A stretch of DNA of 64,000 nucleotides from Paracoccaceae bacterium (GTDB lineage: Bacteria; Pseudomonadota; Alphaproteobacteria; Rhodobacterales; Rhodobacteraceae), in assembly GCA_028285485.1 (NCBI GenBank), contig JANQPC010000108.1, forward strand, positions 1-64,000, read 5' to 3'. This document shows, one piece after another, positions 53,502-62,589 of this stretch. The translations under genes were made by a program, and so were the position numbers. Below the pieces are notes generated by a model. The model saw only the letters and a list, made by a program, of their open reading frames with translations. It had not been told where the DNA came from and did no database searches. How positions within the stretch are numbered: the stretch's first letter is position 1; each line of letters starts with the position of its first letter.

Positions 53502-54692
53502 TTATGCCGCCAAGCGGGATTCGAAATCGCGGCGAAGCTGCAACAGCAGCGATGCGGCATCGACAGCGGGGGCCGTTCCGGGCTCCAGCTCAAGGAGGAT
53601 CAGAAGCTCCTCGGCCTCGCTCAGCGTGTTGGCAAGGGCCGTCAGGCCCGTGGTGGGCTCCTGATCGGCATCGGTCAGCATCTCCGAAAGCGCGCTCAGC
53701 GTCTCGCCGCAATGGGCAAGCACATGGGCGGGATCGGGCGCATCCTCGGCGCGGATATCGCTCAAAAGCGCGCCGCCGCGATCCCTCAGATAGGTGAAGG
53801 CGCGGGCGTAAAGTTCCATGATTTCATCGGGTTCCTCGGGCTCCGCCACGGGTGCCGCCGGTTCGGGCGCGGCCGGGGCCGGGGCGGCGGCCCGCACATG
53901 GCTCGGATCGACCGATTTGAGGAAAAACAGCGCGCCATCGGCATCGGCGCGGCGCCCGGCATCGGAATGGCGGCGAATACGGTCAACCAGAGCCTGAACG
54001 CCCTCGGTGGCTAGCACCTGTTTACCATGATCGGTCTCGAAACCGATCGGAAGCACATCCAGAAATTCCGTCTTGAAGTGCTTGGCCATGGCCAGCGCGC
54101 GATCCTGCAAGGCCACGCGATCGGGCCCATCGGCGCTTCCGGTCAGCACCAGATAGGCATGGTCCATCATCTGGTCGGGCACCGTTTCCCAGATCCGAAG
54201 CTCGGATTCGGTGAATTTGGGGCTTACCCAAAGGGCGATATCGGTGCGGCTCATCGCCCAGCTGATCGCGGCCCGCTGCTGGTGCGGGGCGGCATCGGCA
54301 GCCACGTCCAGCAGGCTGATGCGTTCGAGGATCGGCGCGGGATGGCCGAATGATACGAAGACCGCATCCATGTATTTCTCGGGGCTGAAGCGGCCCTCGA
54401 TCGTGCGCACGGTTCCATCAAGCAGGGTGATTTCGCAGGTTTCCTGCGGTGCGAAGTGCAGCTCCAGCGGGATCGAGAAGTCATGCTCCTCTGGGGCAGC
54501 TTCGCCCGCCAGGGCCCTGAAAAGATCCATTCTTTCCCGGCAGGGCAGGCCCACGAGCGCCACGCGCACCGGGGCCGTCAACTGATCGATCAGCCGGTTG
54601 GCGCGGGTGCGAACGGTCTCGGGCAGCGCGTCTGCGGCGCTCACAGCGCGCAGCTTCCACACGATATCGTCAATCGGCCCCAACGCGTTCAC
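53502..54692 (-). CDS. GTPase-fold protein with degenerate nucleotide motifs (pseudo-GTPase)
   Basis: 396 residues. The beginning of the fold is visible: VRVALVGLPCRERMDLFRAL occupies the P-loop position but lacks the GKS/T. The G3 position reads LLDVAAD instead of DxPG and the G4 position reads LTGSADGPDR instead of T/NKxD. The central domain otherwise has the expected strand-helix order (ALWVSPKF, YLVLTGSA). A C-terminal helical region (about 285-396) follows. It overlaps the PP2C gene (ATGA) and precedes the dynamin gene. A structural or regulatory partner of the dynamins is likely. It may be another P-loop-like fold. Confidence 0.7.
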   Translation of the reverse strand: MNALGPIDDIVWKLRAVSAADALPETVRTRANRLIDQLTAPVRVALVGLPCRERMDLFRALAGEAAPEEHDFSIPLELHFAPQETCEITLLDGTVRTIEGRFSPEKYMDAVFVSFGHPAPILERISLLDVAADAAPHQQRAAISWAMSRTDIALWVSPKFTESELRIWETVPDQMMDHAYLVLTGSADGPDRVALQDRALAMAKHFKTEFLDVLPIGFETDHGKQVLATEGVQALVDRIRRHSDAGRRADADGALFFLKSVDPSHVRAAAPAPAAPEPAAPVAEPEEPDEIMELYARAFTYLRDRGGALLSDIRAEDAPDPAHVLAHCGETLSALSEMLTDADQEPTTGLTALANTLSEAEELLILLELEPGTAPAVDAASLLLQLRRDFESRLAA

Positions 54693-55642
54693 GATTGGCC
54701 ATCCGCGGCTTTGTAAAGCGTGCCGCCGGTGCGGCGGCCCTGCTGACGGCGCGGGCGCACGGATACTTCGCTCAGATGCAGCCGCTGGGGCATGTCTGAC
54801 ACGGCGGAACGCCGCCCAAGCGGCCGGGTGGCCACGCGGCCCGAAGCGGTATCATCGAGCGCCACCTTGATGACCGACATCGAAACATTGTCCTGATCAG
54901 GATCGGCAAGCTCTTCCAGCGCGGTTAGAAACCCATCCGCGATCTCGGAGGCTGGCTCATCCTGCAACTTATCGAGCGTTTCCGCGATTTCCTCGTTTTC
55001 AAGGAATTGCAGCCCGTCGCTGGAGACCACGACGATATCGCCGTCCTGCAGAACGAACGGGTCCGCCGGGCAATCGATGCGCACGATATCGTCGCCCGCG
55101 AGTACCGAGGTCAGGCAGTTGCGATCAGGGTGATCGCGCGCGATCTCGGAATCCATCAGCCCCGAATGCACCATGAAATCGATCTGCGGGGCCATCGAGT
55201 GATCTTCGTTCAGCTGCCTGAGCCGCCCGTTGCGGAACAGGTAGAGCGGTGAATCCCCGATCGAAATCCAGTGCATCCGCGAGCCGTTCAGCACCACGGC
55301 CACCAGCGTGGCCCCCATGCCCGCGGCCTCGGGATGCTCCACCACATGGGCGCGCAGGCATTCATTGGCGCTTTCCGCGGCGGCGTGAAGCACCGAGACG
55401 ATGTTCATCGCAAGCGCGTCGGGCGCGGCGGATTGAAACTTCAACTCGCTATAGACTTCCGTCATCACGATCTTTGAAGCCACATCGCCCGCGGCATGGC
55501 CGCCCATGCCATCGGCCAGCACGGCCACGCCGAAATCCGATCCCAACGGGAAGTCGCTGATCACAGCGTCTTCCTGATGGTCCCGCATCCCCTGGCTCAG
55601 GGCCGATGCTGCAGAGAAAGTGGCTTCAGAAGGTCGCCGCAT
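54689..55642 (-). CDS. PP2C-family Ser/Thr protein phosphatase
   Basis: 317 residues. Conserved PP2C elements include ALSQGMRDHQEDAV, VLADGMGGHAAGDVAS with metal-binding Asp, ISIGDSPLYLFRNGRLRQL, VVSSDGLQFL and DQDNVSMSVI. The metal-binding acidic residues expected of the family are present. The C-terminus is basic (LHLSEVSVRPRRQQGRRTG). The ATG at 55642 is chosen; it overlaps the FHA gene by 17 bp. It most likely reverses the action of the adjacent kinase. Confidence 0.9.
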   Translation of the reverse strand: MRRPSEATFSAASALSQGMRDHQEDAVISDFPLGSDFGVAVLADGMGGHAAGDVASKIVMTEVYSELKFQSAAPDALAMNIVSVLHAAAESANECLRAHVVEHPEAAGMGATLVAVVLNGSRMHWISIGDSPLYLFRNGRLRQLNEDHSMAPQIDFMVHSGLMDSEIARDHPDRNCLTSVLAGDDIVRIDCPADPFVLQDGDIVVVSSDGLQFLENEEIAETLDKLQDEPASEIADGFLTALEELADPDQDNVSMSVIKVALDDTASGRVATRPLGRRSAVSDMPQRLHLSEVSVRPRRQQGRRTGGTLYKAADGQS

Positions 55643-57137
55643 CGCCGTCGTTTGCCCCGTCGCTATCTTCCCAGACGAAATCCGGGCCGCAAAGCGCCAG
55701 GAAGCGCAGCGTGGTTTCGCCGATCCGAATGTGATCGCCATCGTTGAGCGGCTCGGTGCTGAGCACCGGCATGTCGTTCAGCCGCACGAGGTTCGCCTTG
55801 CCGCCATGGCCGAGGTAGAATTTGCGCTGCTCATCGTCATAGGCGATGGCGGCGTGGTTATCGCGCGAGATCGAGGTATCGCCGAAATCCAGCCGCACGG
55901 CCTGGCCTTCGCCGCGCCCGATCTTCGAGGCGCCTGCGGTGAGCGTGAAGCACGCGCCGTGGCCGGGGCCTTTAACAACCATGATCCAGCCCACCGGGTT
56001 CATCGTGTGGGTGGTGGGCACGATGGGTTTGGGGGCGCTGCCCTCGGCGGCAAACGGATCGGGCGCTGCATCCTCGGGGCGGGTGAAGCCCAGAAGGCGG
56101 GTTTTCACCCGGCCCGCGCGGCGGCGGGGCTGCGGCGCTTCGGCGGGCTCACCGCCGGCCTCGCCGACCGGCTGGCCGCCGATATCCCAGATCTTCTTGG
56201 GCGCCGCCGCTGCGGCGGCCTCGGCCGGGGCCGATTTGGCGAGGATCTGATTGGTGCGTTCCATGATCCGGTCTTCCGCCGGGGTATCGAAGAAAAGCGA
56301 GGCATCGGGGGGCGTATCGTCCACCGGCTCGTCTTCATACACCTCGCCCGCATCGGGCGTGGCCGGCATCGCCTGCGGCTCTGCCTCCTCGATCTGCATC
56401 TCCACCTCAAGCTCGGGCGCTTCGGGCGCGGGCTCGGGGCTGCGTGCGAAAAGCGAAGGTGCGGGGGCGGGCTGCGGCCCGGGGGCCATCTCAGGCGCCA
56501 TTTCGGGTTCGGGCGCCCGGGCCGGTTCCATCGGCGGCTCCAGGGCCTGCTCCCCAGGCATCGGCTCTTGCAGCGATTCCCGAAGTGCGGCGGAAATCAT
56601 CGCGGCATCCGCCTCATCGGGCTCATTCGAAGGCTGGGCTGCGGCGGGCGCTTGCGGCGCCGCTGTCGCGGGCTCTGCCGCAGGGGACGGCTCGGGAGCG
56701 CCTTCGAAGTGGTCGACGTATTCGAGCGTATCATCCACCTCGGATTCATCTTCGTGCCGCTTGCCCTCGGCGGCATCCCAAGCCATCGCATCCGGCGCCA
56801 TCGGCTCTGACGGATCCGGCAGGAACGGGTCGTCTGCCGCATTGAACGGGTCGGCCTCGGCGGCCGGCTTCGGCTCGGCCCCGTTCAGCGAGGCAGAGGC
56901 CGCATCGCGGAAGGCATCGAGATCGCTTGCCTGGCCCGCGCCGTTTTCAACGGGCACCTCGAAGGCCGTGATCGAGGGCGCGTGCGGCGCCTCGGGCTCG
57001 GGTGCGCCGAAGGCCTGCGCATGCATCTGCTGGGCGCTGAAATCACCCTCGCCCGCATCGGCCCCGGTGGCATCGGACGATCTATAAGCTTGGTGCGAAT
57101 TCTTTTTCTTCGCGATGATTTCCTGAAGGAATTTCAT
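55626..57137 (-). CDS. FHA-domain protein with long acidic disordered region
   Basis: 503 residues. The first 350 are Pro/Ala/Glu-rich and probably disordered, with a basic start (MKFLQEIIAKKKN). The C-terminal FHA domain (about 385-500) contains IGRGEGQAVRLDFGD, the phospho-binding SISRDNHAAIAYD and ANLVRLNDMPVLS. The SRxxH spacing is a variant also seen in kinase-linked FHA proteins. It would bind phospho-threonine on a partner, probably the kinase or a module protein. It overlaps the kinase stop (ATGA). Confidence 0.88.
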   Translation of the reverse strand: MKFLQEIIAKKKNSHQAYRSSDATGADAGEGDFSAQQMHAQAFGAPEPEAPHAPSITAFEVPVENGAGQASDLDAFRDAASASLNGAEPKPAAEADPFNAADDPFLPDPSEPMAPDAMAWDAAEGKRHEDESEVDDTLEYVDHFEGAPEPSPAAEPATAAPQAPAAAQPSNEPDEADAAMISAALRESLQEPMPGEQALEPPMEPARAPEPEMAPEMAPGPQPAPAPSLFARSPEPAPEAPELEVEMQIEEAEPQAMPATPDAGEVYEDEPVDDTPPDASLFFDTPAEDRIMERTNQILAKSAPAEAAAAAAPKKIWDIGGQPVGEAGGEPAEAPQPRRRAGRVKTRLLGFTRPEDAAPDPFAAEGSAPKPIVPTTHTMNPVGWIMVVKGPGHGACFTLTAGASKIGRGEGQAVRLDFGDTSISRDNHAAIAYDDEQRKFYLGHGGKANLVRLNDMPVLSTEPLNDGDHIRIGETTLRFLALCGPDFVWEDSDGANDGDAATF

Positions 57138-58396
57138 CTGCCCGCCTTTCCAACGATATCTGATTGCGGTTTGTCTTCCTGCCGGGGGCGCCGGAATGGG
57201 ACGCCGAAGATCCGCCCGAAAAACGAACGGTTGCGGCCGGTCGTTCCATCGCCGGCCGTGTGTGAAAGGATTTGCGTGGGGTTGTCGCGCAGTTCGGGGA
57301 AGGGCCGGGGCGGTTTGGCCTCGGCCTCTGCCGGCGCCGCCGCCGGGGCAGGGGCCCGAGTATCGGATTCGTCGAGCACTTCCTTGTTCGTCTCTTCCAC
57401 CAGCGCGAGGATCGCATCCTCCATCTGCCGGTCTTCCTTGGCCTTGGCGCGCGCGGCCTGGCGGCGGCGCGCCTCGTCGATCTCTTCCAGCCAGGCATGC
57501 GCCGATTGCAGGCGATCCTTGGGGAAGATCTCAAGGCAGGTATCGATGGCGCCCAGGAAGAAGCGATCGTAATCGCGGTTGTAGCCCAAAAGCGGCTGAT
57601 AGGGATCGGGGCGATCCTCGGCCACTGCCGAAAGCCGCGCCTGGCTCACCGGCGGCGCATTGCCCGAGATCAGATGATAGAACGTGGCCGCCAGCGCATA
57701 GAGATCGGCCGAAAGCGTTTGCTTTGAGCCGTGGATGTAGAATTCCTGCGGAGAGTAGCCGTCTTTCACCGTGTGCTGGGCCGATAGCACCCGGCTCACC
57801 CGGATCGCCTCTTCCCGCGCCGCGCCGAAATCGATCAGAACGGGGTTGTTGTAGTCATCCAGCAGGATGTTGTCGGGCGAGATATCGCGATGGAGGATCC
57901 CCCGGTCGTGGATATAGGCCACGGCCGACAGCATCTTCAGCAGGATGTCTTTGATCTCGGTGGGCCCCAGCCGGTAGGGCTCTTGCTCGATCACATCGAG
58001 CATGTCGCGGCCTTCCACGAAATCGAGCGCCATATAGGCGGTGTGATTATCCTCGAACACCTGGTGCACGCCCACGATATGCGGGTGCTGCAGCTTGGCA
58101 AGCGCGCGGGCCTCCTGGCCGAACAGGCGCACGATGGCTTCGAACTCATCGGCGTGGGCGCGCGAGCGCACGCGCACCGTCTTGTTCTGGCGCATGCACA
58201 TGGAACTCGGGAAGCATTCCTTGATAACAACGGTGCGGTCCAGACTGTCCCGCGCCAGATACGTCATCCCGAACCCGCCGGAATTGAGGAATCGTTCGAT
58301 GGTGTACTGGCCGCGCAAAAGCACCGTGCCGTTGGGAAGTTCGTCACCGAACGTCCCTTCGCTTCCATCGCCCGTCTGATGTGCCTCGGCCGTCAT
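57134..58396 (-). CDS. Hanks-type Ser/Thr protein kinase
   Basis: 420 residues. The Gly-rich loop is ERFLNSGGFGMTYLARD, the ATP Lys is in TVVIKECFP, the catalytic loop is HRDISPDNILLDD and the metal loop DFGAARE. The activation segment ends DGYSPQEFY, and the lobe continues to about residue 300. Residues after about 310 are helical and then disordered (basic end, RRPRQEDKPQSD), with no membrane helix. It is the first gene of the module. The ATG at 58396 is chosen; a longer frame from 58447 has no obvious ribosome site. Confidence 0.92.
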   Translation of the reverse strand: MTAEAHQTGDGSEGTFGDELPNGTVLLRGQYTIERFLNSGGFGMTYLARDSLDRTVVIKECFPSSMCMRQNKTVRVRSRAHADEFEAIVRLFGQEARALAKLQHPHIVGVHQVFEDNHTAYMALDFVEGRDMLDVIEQEPYRLGPTEIKDILLKMLSAVAYIHDRGILHRDISPDNILLDDYNNPVLIDFGAAREEAIRVSRVLSAQHTVKDGYSPQEFYIHGSKQTLSADLYALAATFYHLISGNAPPVSQARLSAVAEDRPDPYQPLLGYNRDYDRFFLGAIDTCLEIFPKDRLQSAHAWLEEIDEARRRQAARAKAKEDRQMEDAILALVEETNKEVLDESDTRAPAPAAAPAEAEAKPPRPFPELRDNPTQILSHTAGDGTTGRNRSFFGRIFGVPFRRPRQEDKPQSDIVGKAGR

Positions 58397-58971
58397 CCCG
58401 TTTCCGAACCCCTGCGCACTGCAACCTTCAGGCAGGGCACACCCCACCTGTCTTCAACCCCGAGAAGTGAAAAAACAAATGGGCGAAAAAATGGTCGCAT
58501 TCCGGTTTTCATGGGTCCGTTGGAAACAGTGATCGGGGGCGTGCGGGGCTTTGTTCTTGCAAAACCACAGTCTTGCGGGGGCCAAGGCGGCCCGGTGTGG
58601 CGAAGATTGGGCGGGTGCCACGCCATGGCAGGCGCAATAAGATGCCGGTGCGGGGCTTGCGATTGGGCGCCTTTTCGCGCGGCGCCGCGCCCCAAACCGG
58701 CGCCTTTGCCAAGTCTCCCAGCGATTTCCGGCACCGCCCGCGTAGCGCGATGGCCTCACCCGATACCCCGATGGCGGAAGTGGCGCGCCGCGGCCCTCCG
58801 CCCCGGCCTGCGCCTGAAGGGCGCGCAGGGCCACGTTCAAAGCGCCGCCCCGCGGTTTTCCTGCTGTCTTTGCCGCCGGTTAACGCCGGTTTGGCCATAA
58901 TCTTGCCACGGCTGCGATGCATGGATGGCCGAGGCAGTTAACCAACAGGCGTTCCCAGAGCGCACCGAGCA
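58397..58971. other. Divergent promoter region between the kinase module and the GT2 gene
   Basis: About 575 bp containing no recognisable gene. It should hold the promoters of the - strand kinase/dynamin module and the + strand glycosyltransferase pair. Short open frames on both strands have no recognisable product. I see no clear operator, riboswitch or repeat. Confidence 0.5.
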
Positions 58972-60060
58972 ATGATAAAAACCGCAAAGGCGCGCCGGGG
59001 CAAACCGCCCTTCGTGCCTGTCAAAACCACCGCAGGGCCCGCGTTTTCGCGCACCACCCGTGGCCGCAGCCAGCTTCGGGGCGAGCCCGCTCCGCTGAAA
59101 CTGATCATCCAGATCCCGTGCTATAACGAGGAAGAGCAGCTTCCCGCGATGCTGGCCGAACTGCCCCGCGCGGTTGAGGGCTTCGACACGGTTGAATGGC
59201 TGGTGATCGATGATGGCTCAACGGACCGCACCGTTGACGTGGCTCATGAGAACGGCGTCGATCACGTGATCAGCCTTGGCCACAACCAGGGCCTTGCGCG
59301 CGGCTTCATGCGGGGGCTGGAAGAATGCCTCAAGCGCGGCGCCGATGTGATCGTGAACACCGATGCCGACAATCAGTATAAGGCCAGCTTCATTCCGGCG
59401 CTGACCGCGCCGGTTCTCTCAGGCGAGGCGCAGATTGTGGTCGGCGCCCGGCCGATCGGGGCGATCGAGCATTTCTCGCCCGTCAAGCGCTTCCTGCAAA
59501 CGCTGGGCAGCCGCGTTGTGGGCCTGGCCTCGGGCACCCAGATCGAGGATGCGCCAAGCGGCTTTCGCGCGATCCACCGCGATGCCGCGGTGCGGCTCTA
59601 CGTGTTCAACCCGTTTACCTACACGTTGGAGACGCTGATCCAGGCCGGGCGGCTGGCGATCCCGGTCAAATCCGTGCCGGTGGAGGTGAACCCGCCCACG
59701 CGGCCGTCGCGGCTCTTCCGCTCAACCGCGCGCTACGTTGCGCGGTCGGCGAAAACGATCCTGCGCATTCTCATTCTCTACAAGCCGCTGAGGATCTTCA
59801 CGCTTGCCTCGGTGATCGTGGCCACGCCGGGCGTGGCGGCCTTCCTGCGGTTCACCTATTTCTACATGATCGGGCAGGGCGACGGGAAACTTCAATCGCT
59901 GATCATCGGCGCCGCCCTGATCGCGGCGGGCGCGGTGCTGTTCATCGGCGGGGTACTCGCCGATCTCATCGCCGCGAACCGGGTGATGCTGGCCGAGCTT
60001 CGCAGCCGCCAGCTTCTGAACGATATCTCGGGTGAGCGCCCGAACCCGCATCTGAAATGA
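58972..60060 (+). CDS. GT2-family glycosyltransferase (DPM1/GtrB-like)
   Basis: 362 residues. A basic N-terminus precedes the GT-A fold: LIIQIPCYNEEEQLPAML, VIDDGSTDRT and the metal-binding VNTDADNQY near 128-136. Two C-terminal hydrophobic segments (about 268-290 and 300-330) place it in the polyprenyl-phosphate glycosyltransferase group. The start ATG at 58972 is the longest; a start near residue 40 is possible. It overlaps the next gene (ATGA). It probably makes the lipid-linked sugar used by the downstream membrane protein. Confidence 0.87.
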   Translation: MIKTAKARRGKPPFVPVKTTAGPAFSRTTRGRSQLRGEPAPLKLIIQIPCYNEEEQLPAMLAELPRAVEGFDTVEWLVIDDGSTDRTVDVAHENGVDHVISLGHNQGLARGFMRGLEECLKRGADVIVNTDADNQYKASFIPALTAPVLSGEAQIVVGARPIGAIEHFSPVKRFLQTLGSRVVGLASGTQIEDAPSGFRAIHRDAAVRLYVFNPFTYTLETLIQAGRLAIPVKSVPVEVNPPTRPSRLFRSTARYVARSAKTILRILILYKPLRIFTLASVIVATPGVAAFLRFTYFYMIGQGDGKLQSLIIGAALIAAGAVLFIGGVLADLIAANRVMLAELRSRQLLNDISGERPNPHLK

Positions 60061-61994
60061 CGGGGATGGCCACGCGGTGGGGCAGCGCGATGATCCTCGC
60101 GCTTGGGGCCCTGATGCTTGCGGGCGCGCTTTGGGTGCCGGCAGGCTACATCTCTGTCGATGAGTTCGTCTATTCGCTCGGCGCGCGCACCTTTGCGGCC
60201 ACGGGAGGTTTCGTTTTTCAGAACGGCGGCGATCTTCTTTCCAGCCCCGATCTGGTGTTTCTCACCGTGCTGGAAGGGCCGAACGGGATGGTGCCGCAAT
60301 ATCCCATCGGGCCCAGCCTGATTGGCGCCCCTTTCGTGGGGTTTCTGGGCGACCGGGTGTTTTTCATCGCCAATGCGCTGGCCGCCACCGGCGTGCTTTT
60401 CGTGACCCGCGCCCTGGCGCGTGCCTTTTACCGCGATGAGGCGCTGGCGCTCGGCGCCGTGCTGATCCTGGCCCTGGCCACGTTTCTGGTGGATTTCGCC
60501 TGGGGTCTCTGGCCGCACATGATTTCCACGCTCGCGGTGCTCACCTGCGCGCTGCTCGCCTATCGCGGTATCAATGCCGCGCCCGGCGCCGATCTGCGCG
60601 CCGGCTTTGCCGCCGGGCTCGTTTTGGGTGCGGGGTTTCTCTTCCGGCTCGACAGCCTGCTGATCCTTGGCCCCATTGGCGTTCTGGCCCTACTCTATGC
60701 GCCGCGCCCGATCCGCTTCGGGCTCGCCGGGCTTGCCGGCATGATCCCGGGCGTGGCCGTTGCGGCCTGGTCAACCCAAGCGCGGTTCGGCACCTGGAAC
60801 CCGCTTTCCTACGGCCGCGCCTCGGGCGATACCACGATCGCACAGCATCTCCCGGCCCTGGCCGTGCTGGCCGCGGGGCTTTTGCTGATCATCGCCGCGC
60901 GCCAGATCACCTGGCGCCCTGTTTGGCGCTGGTCGCTGCTCGGCGCGCTTGCCGCCGCGCTGGCGCTTGCCGCGCTGGCCCTCACTCCCGCGCGCGAGCT
61001 TCTCCTGCGCTATGCCTGGGGCGCCTGGGTGCTGACGGGGGATATGACGCTTTCCACCGATCCGCGCCTTGGCGTGGCGCCCAAGGAAGATGGTATCAAG
61101 CTGTTTTTCGGCCTACCGAAGAAGGCGCTGGGGCAGAGCCTGCCGTGGATCGGGCTCATGCTCTACGTTTTTCTGCGGCCCTGGCAGGCGGAAGACCGGC
61201 GCGCGCATCTTTTCTGCCTCGCCGCGCTTGGCATCTGGTCGCTGCCCTTCTTCATGCTCGAATGGCATGGTGGGCTGGGCAACAACATGCGCTACTTGCT
61301 GCCGCTCTTGCCGATCCTGGCGATCCTCGCCGCCCATGGCATGCGCGATCTCTGGGCGCAGGCGGGCGGGCAGGTGCCTCTGGTACCGATCTTCGGCGCA
61401 GCGGGGGCAGCGCTTGTGCTGCTCTGGTCGCCCGCGCTGCCCGGCGCGCAGTTCGGCGCCTTCCAGATCATGCCGACCTATGCGCTGATCGCCATGGCCG
61501 CGCTTGCCCTTCTGGCGGTGCCCGCGATGGCCGGGGCCCGGCTTCGCGCGCAGATTGCGGGGGCGGGGCTTGCGGCCTGCCTTGGCATCGCCTCGGCCCA
61601 TGGGCTGGTGCGCGATCCCGAGCTCAGCGCCCTTCTTCGCGCCGACAGCCCCGCCGCAAATGCCGAGATTGCCGAGATTCTGGGCGACGAGAACAAAGTG
61701 CTGGTCTACGGCGCCGTGCGCTATTTCGGTTTTCTGCTGGAGCGCCCCGGCGCCGCGGTTGCCTTCCCGGCCTCTCACCGCGAGATCGATCTGGAGATGA
61801 TCCATACCGCGCTTGCGGCGGGCTATGACGTCTACTTCACCCGCGGGTTCGAGGAAGAGGTGATCGCGCGCGATCGTTCAATCCGCCGCATCGGCCCGCG
61901 CCATGCCGCCGGCAGCGCGTGGGAATTTCAGCAGGTGATGCGCCGGGATCTACCGTTCGAGGGTGAGCGTGTTACCGGCGATCTCGATCCGTGA
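60057..61994 (+). CDS. Polytopic GT-C-like membrane glycosyltransferase
   Basis: 645 residues with at least ten hydrophobic segments (for example ILALGALMLAGALWV, LAVLTCALLAYRG, AVLAAGLLLIIAA, ALIAMAALALLAVPAMAG). The first loop carries the acidic VDEFVYSLGARTF, as expected of GT-C glycosyltransferases, and a soluble C-terminal part (about 540-645) follows. Coupled to the GT2 gene by a 4-bp overlap, it probably transfers the polyprenyl-linked sugar made by that enzyme. Its 3' end overlaps the convergent aspartic protease gene by 45 bp. Confidence 0.75.
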   Translation: MTGMATRWGSAMILALGALMLAGALWVPAGYISVDEFVYSLGARTFAATGGFVFQNGGDLLSSPDLVFLTVLEGPNGMVPQYPIGPSLIGAPFVGFLGDRVFFIANALAATGVLFVTRALARAFYRDEALALGAVLILALATFLVDFAWGLWPHMISTLAVLTCALLAYRGINAAPGADLRAGFAAGLVLGAGFLFRLDSLLILGPIGVLALLYAPRPIRFGLAGLAGMIPGVAVAAWSTQARFGTWNPLSYGRASGDTTIAQHLPALAVLAAGLLLIIAARQITWRPVWRWSLLGALAAALALAALALTPARELLLRYAWGAWVLTGDMTLSTDPRLGVAPKEDGIKLFFGLPKKALGQSLPWIGLMLYVFLRPWQAEDRRAHLFCLAALGIWSLPFFMLEWHGGLGNNMRYLLPLLPILAILAAHGMRDLWAQAGGQVPLVPIFGAAGAALVLLWSPALPGAQFGAFQIMPTYALIAMAALALLAVPAMAGARLRAQIAGAGLAACLGIASAHGLVRDPELSALLRADSPAANAEIAEILGDENKVLVYGAVRYFGFLLERPGAAVAFPASHREIDLEMIHTALAAGYDVYFTRGFEEEVIARDRSIRRIGPRHAAGSAWEFQQVMRRDLPFEGERVTGDLDP

Positions 61995-62537
61995 GAACCG
62001 TTCGAGGTAGGACATTCCGAGAAGCGATTTGTCCATCTCGCCCGAATTGATCAGAACCGGCACGCGGCGATCCACCACCGGGCCGAGGGCGATCTCGTCC
62101 ACCCACATACGCGCTGTTCGCACCTGGCCATTGGCCGTGCCCGCCACGCCATCGAAGGAGAGGCCATCCACATCCACGCCCAGCCGCTCCGCATCCCCGC
62201 GGGTGAGCACCAGATCGCTGGCGCCGGTATCGACGACGAATTGCACCGGTACATCGTTCAGCGAGAGGGTCATGTAAAAATGCCCGTCAAAGGCGCGCTC
62301 GGTTTCCACGCGCGCGGTATCGCCCACGAAGGAGAGCTGCTGCGGAACCGCGATCTCGCTGCGGATATCCTGCAGGAAGGCGGCGCCTGCGATGGCGCCG
62401 AGGAAGATGAAGGCCCAGACGCCCGCCTGCCGCAGCATCGTGCCCACGGGGCGGCGATGCTCCAGAACCAGCCAGCCGCCCACGGCAACGCCGAGCAGAA
62501 CAAGGTAGGTAAGCCGCGCGATATCCGAACCTTCCAT
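61950..62537 (-). CDS. Membrane-anchored retropepsin-like aspartic protease (clan AA)
   Basis: 195 residues. Two N-terminal hydrophobic segments (about 10-25 and 38-55) precede a protease domain with the active-site Asp103 in VVDTGASDLVL and the later GVAGTANGQVRTARM flap-like region and SLLGMSYLERF. These match the TIGR02281-type single-domain aspartic proteases of alphaproteobacteria. The domain is probably periplasmic and dimeric, as one DTG motif is present. The end overlaps the convergent membrane-protein gene by 45 bp. Confidence 0.87.
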   Translation of the reverse strand: MEGSDIARLTYLVLLGVAVGGWLVLEHRRPVGTMLRQAGVWAFIFLGAIAGAAFLQDIRSEIAVPQQLSFVGDTARVETERAFDGHFYMTLSLNDVPVQFVVDTGASDLVLTRGDAERLGVDVDGLSFDGVAGTANGQVRTARMWVDEIALGPVVDRRVPVLINSGEMDKSLLGMSYLERFSRIEIAGNTLTLER

Positions 62538-62589
62538 GGGCCAAACATGGGGGGCGCGGGCAGTGATGGCAACCGCGCGCGCGGCCCAT

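Noticed and set aside
49176..58396. Type VI secretion locus, because of kinase, FHA and PP2C genes
   Set aside because: No tss/tag structural genes, and the other members are dynamin-type GTPases.
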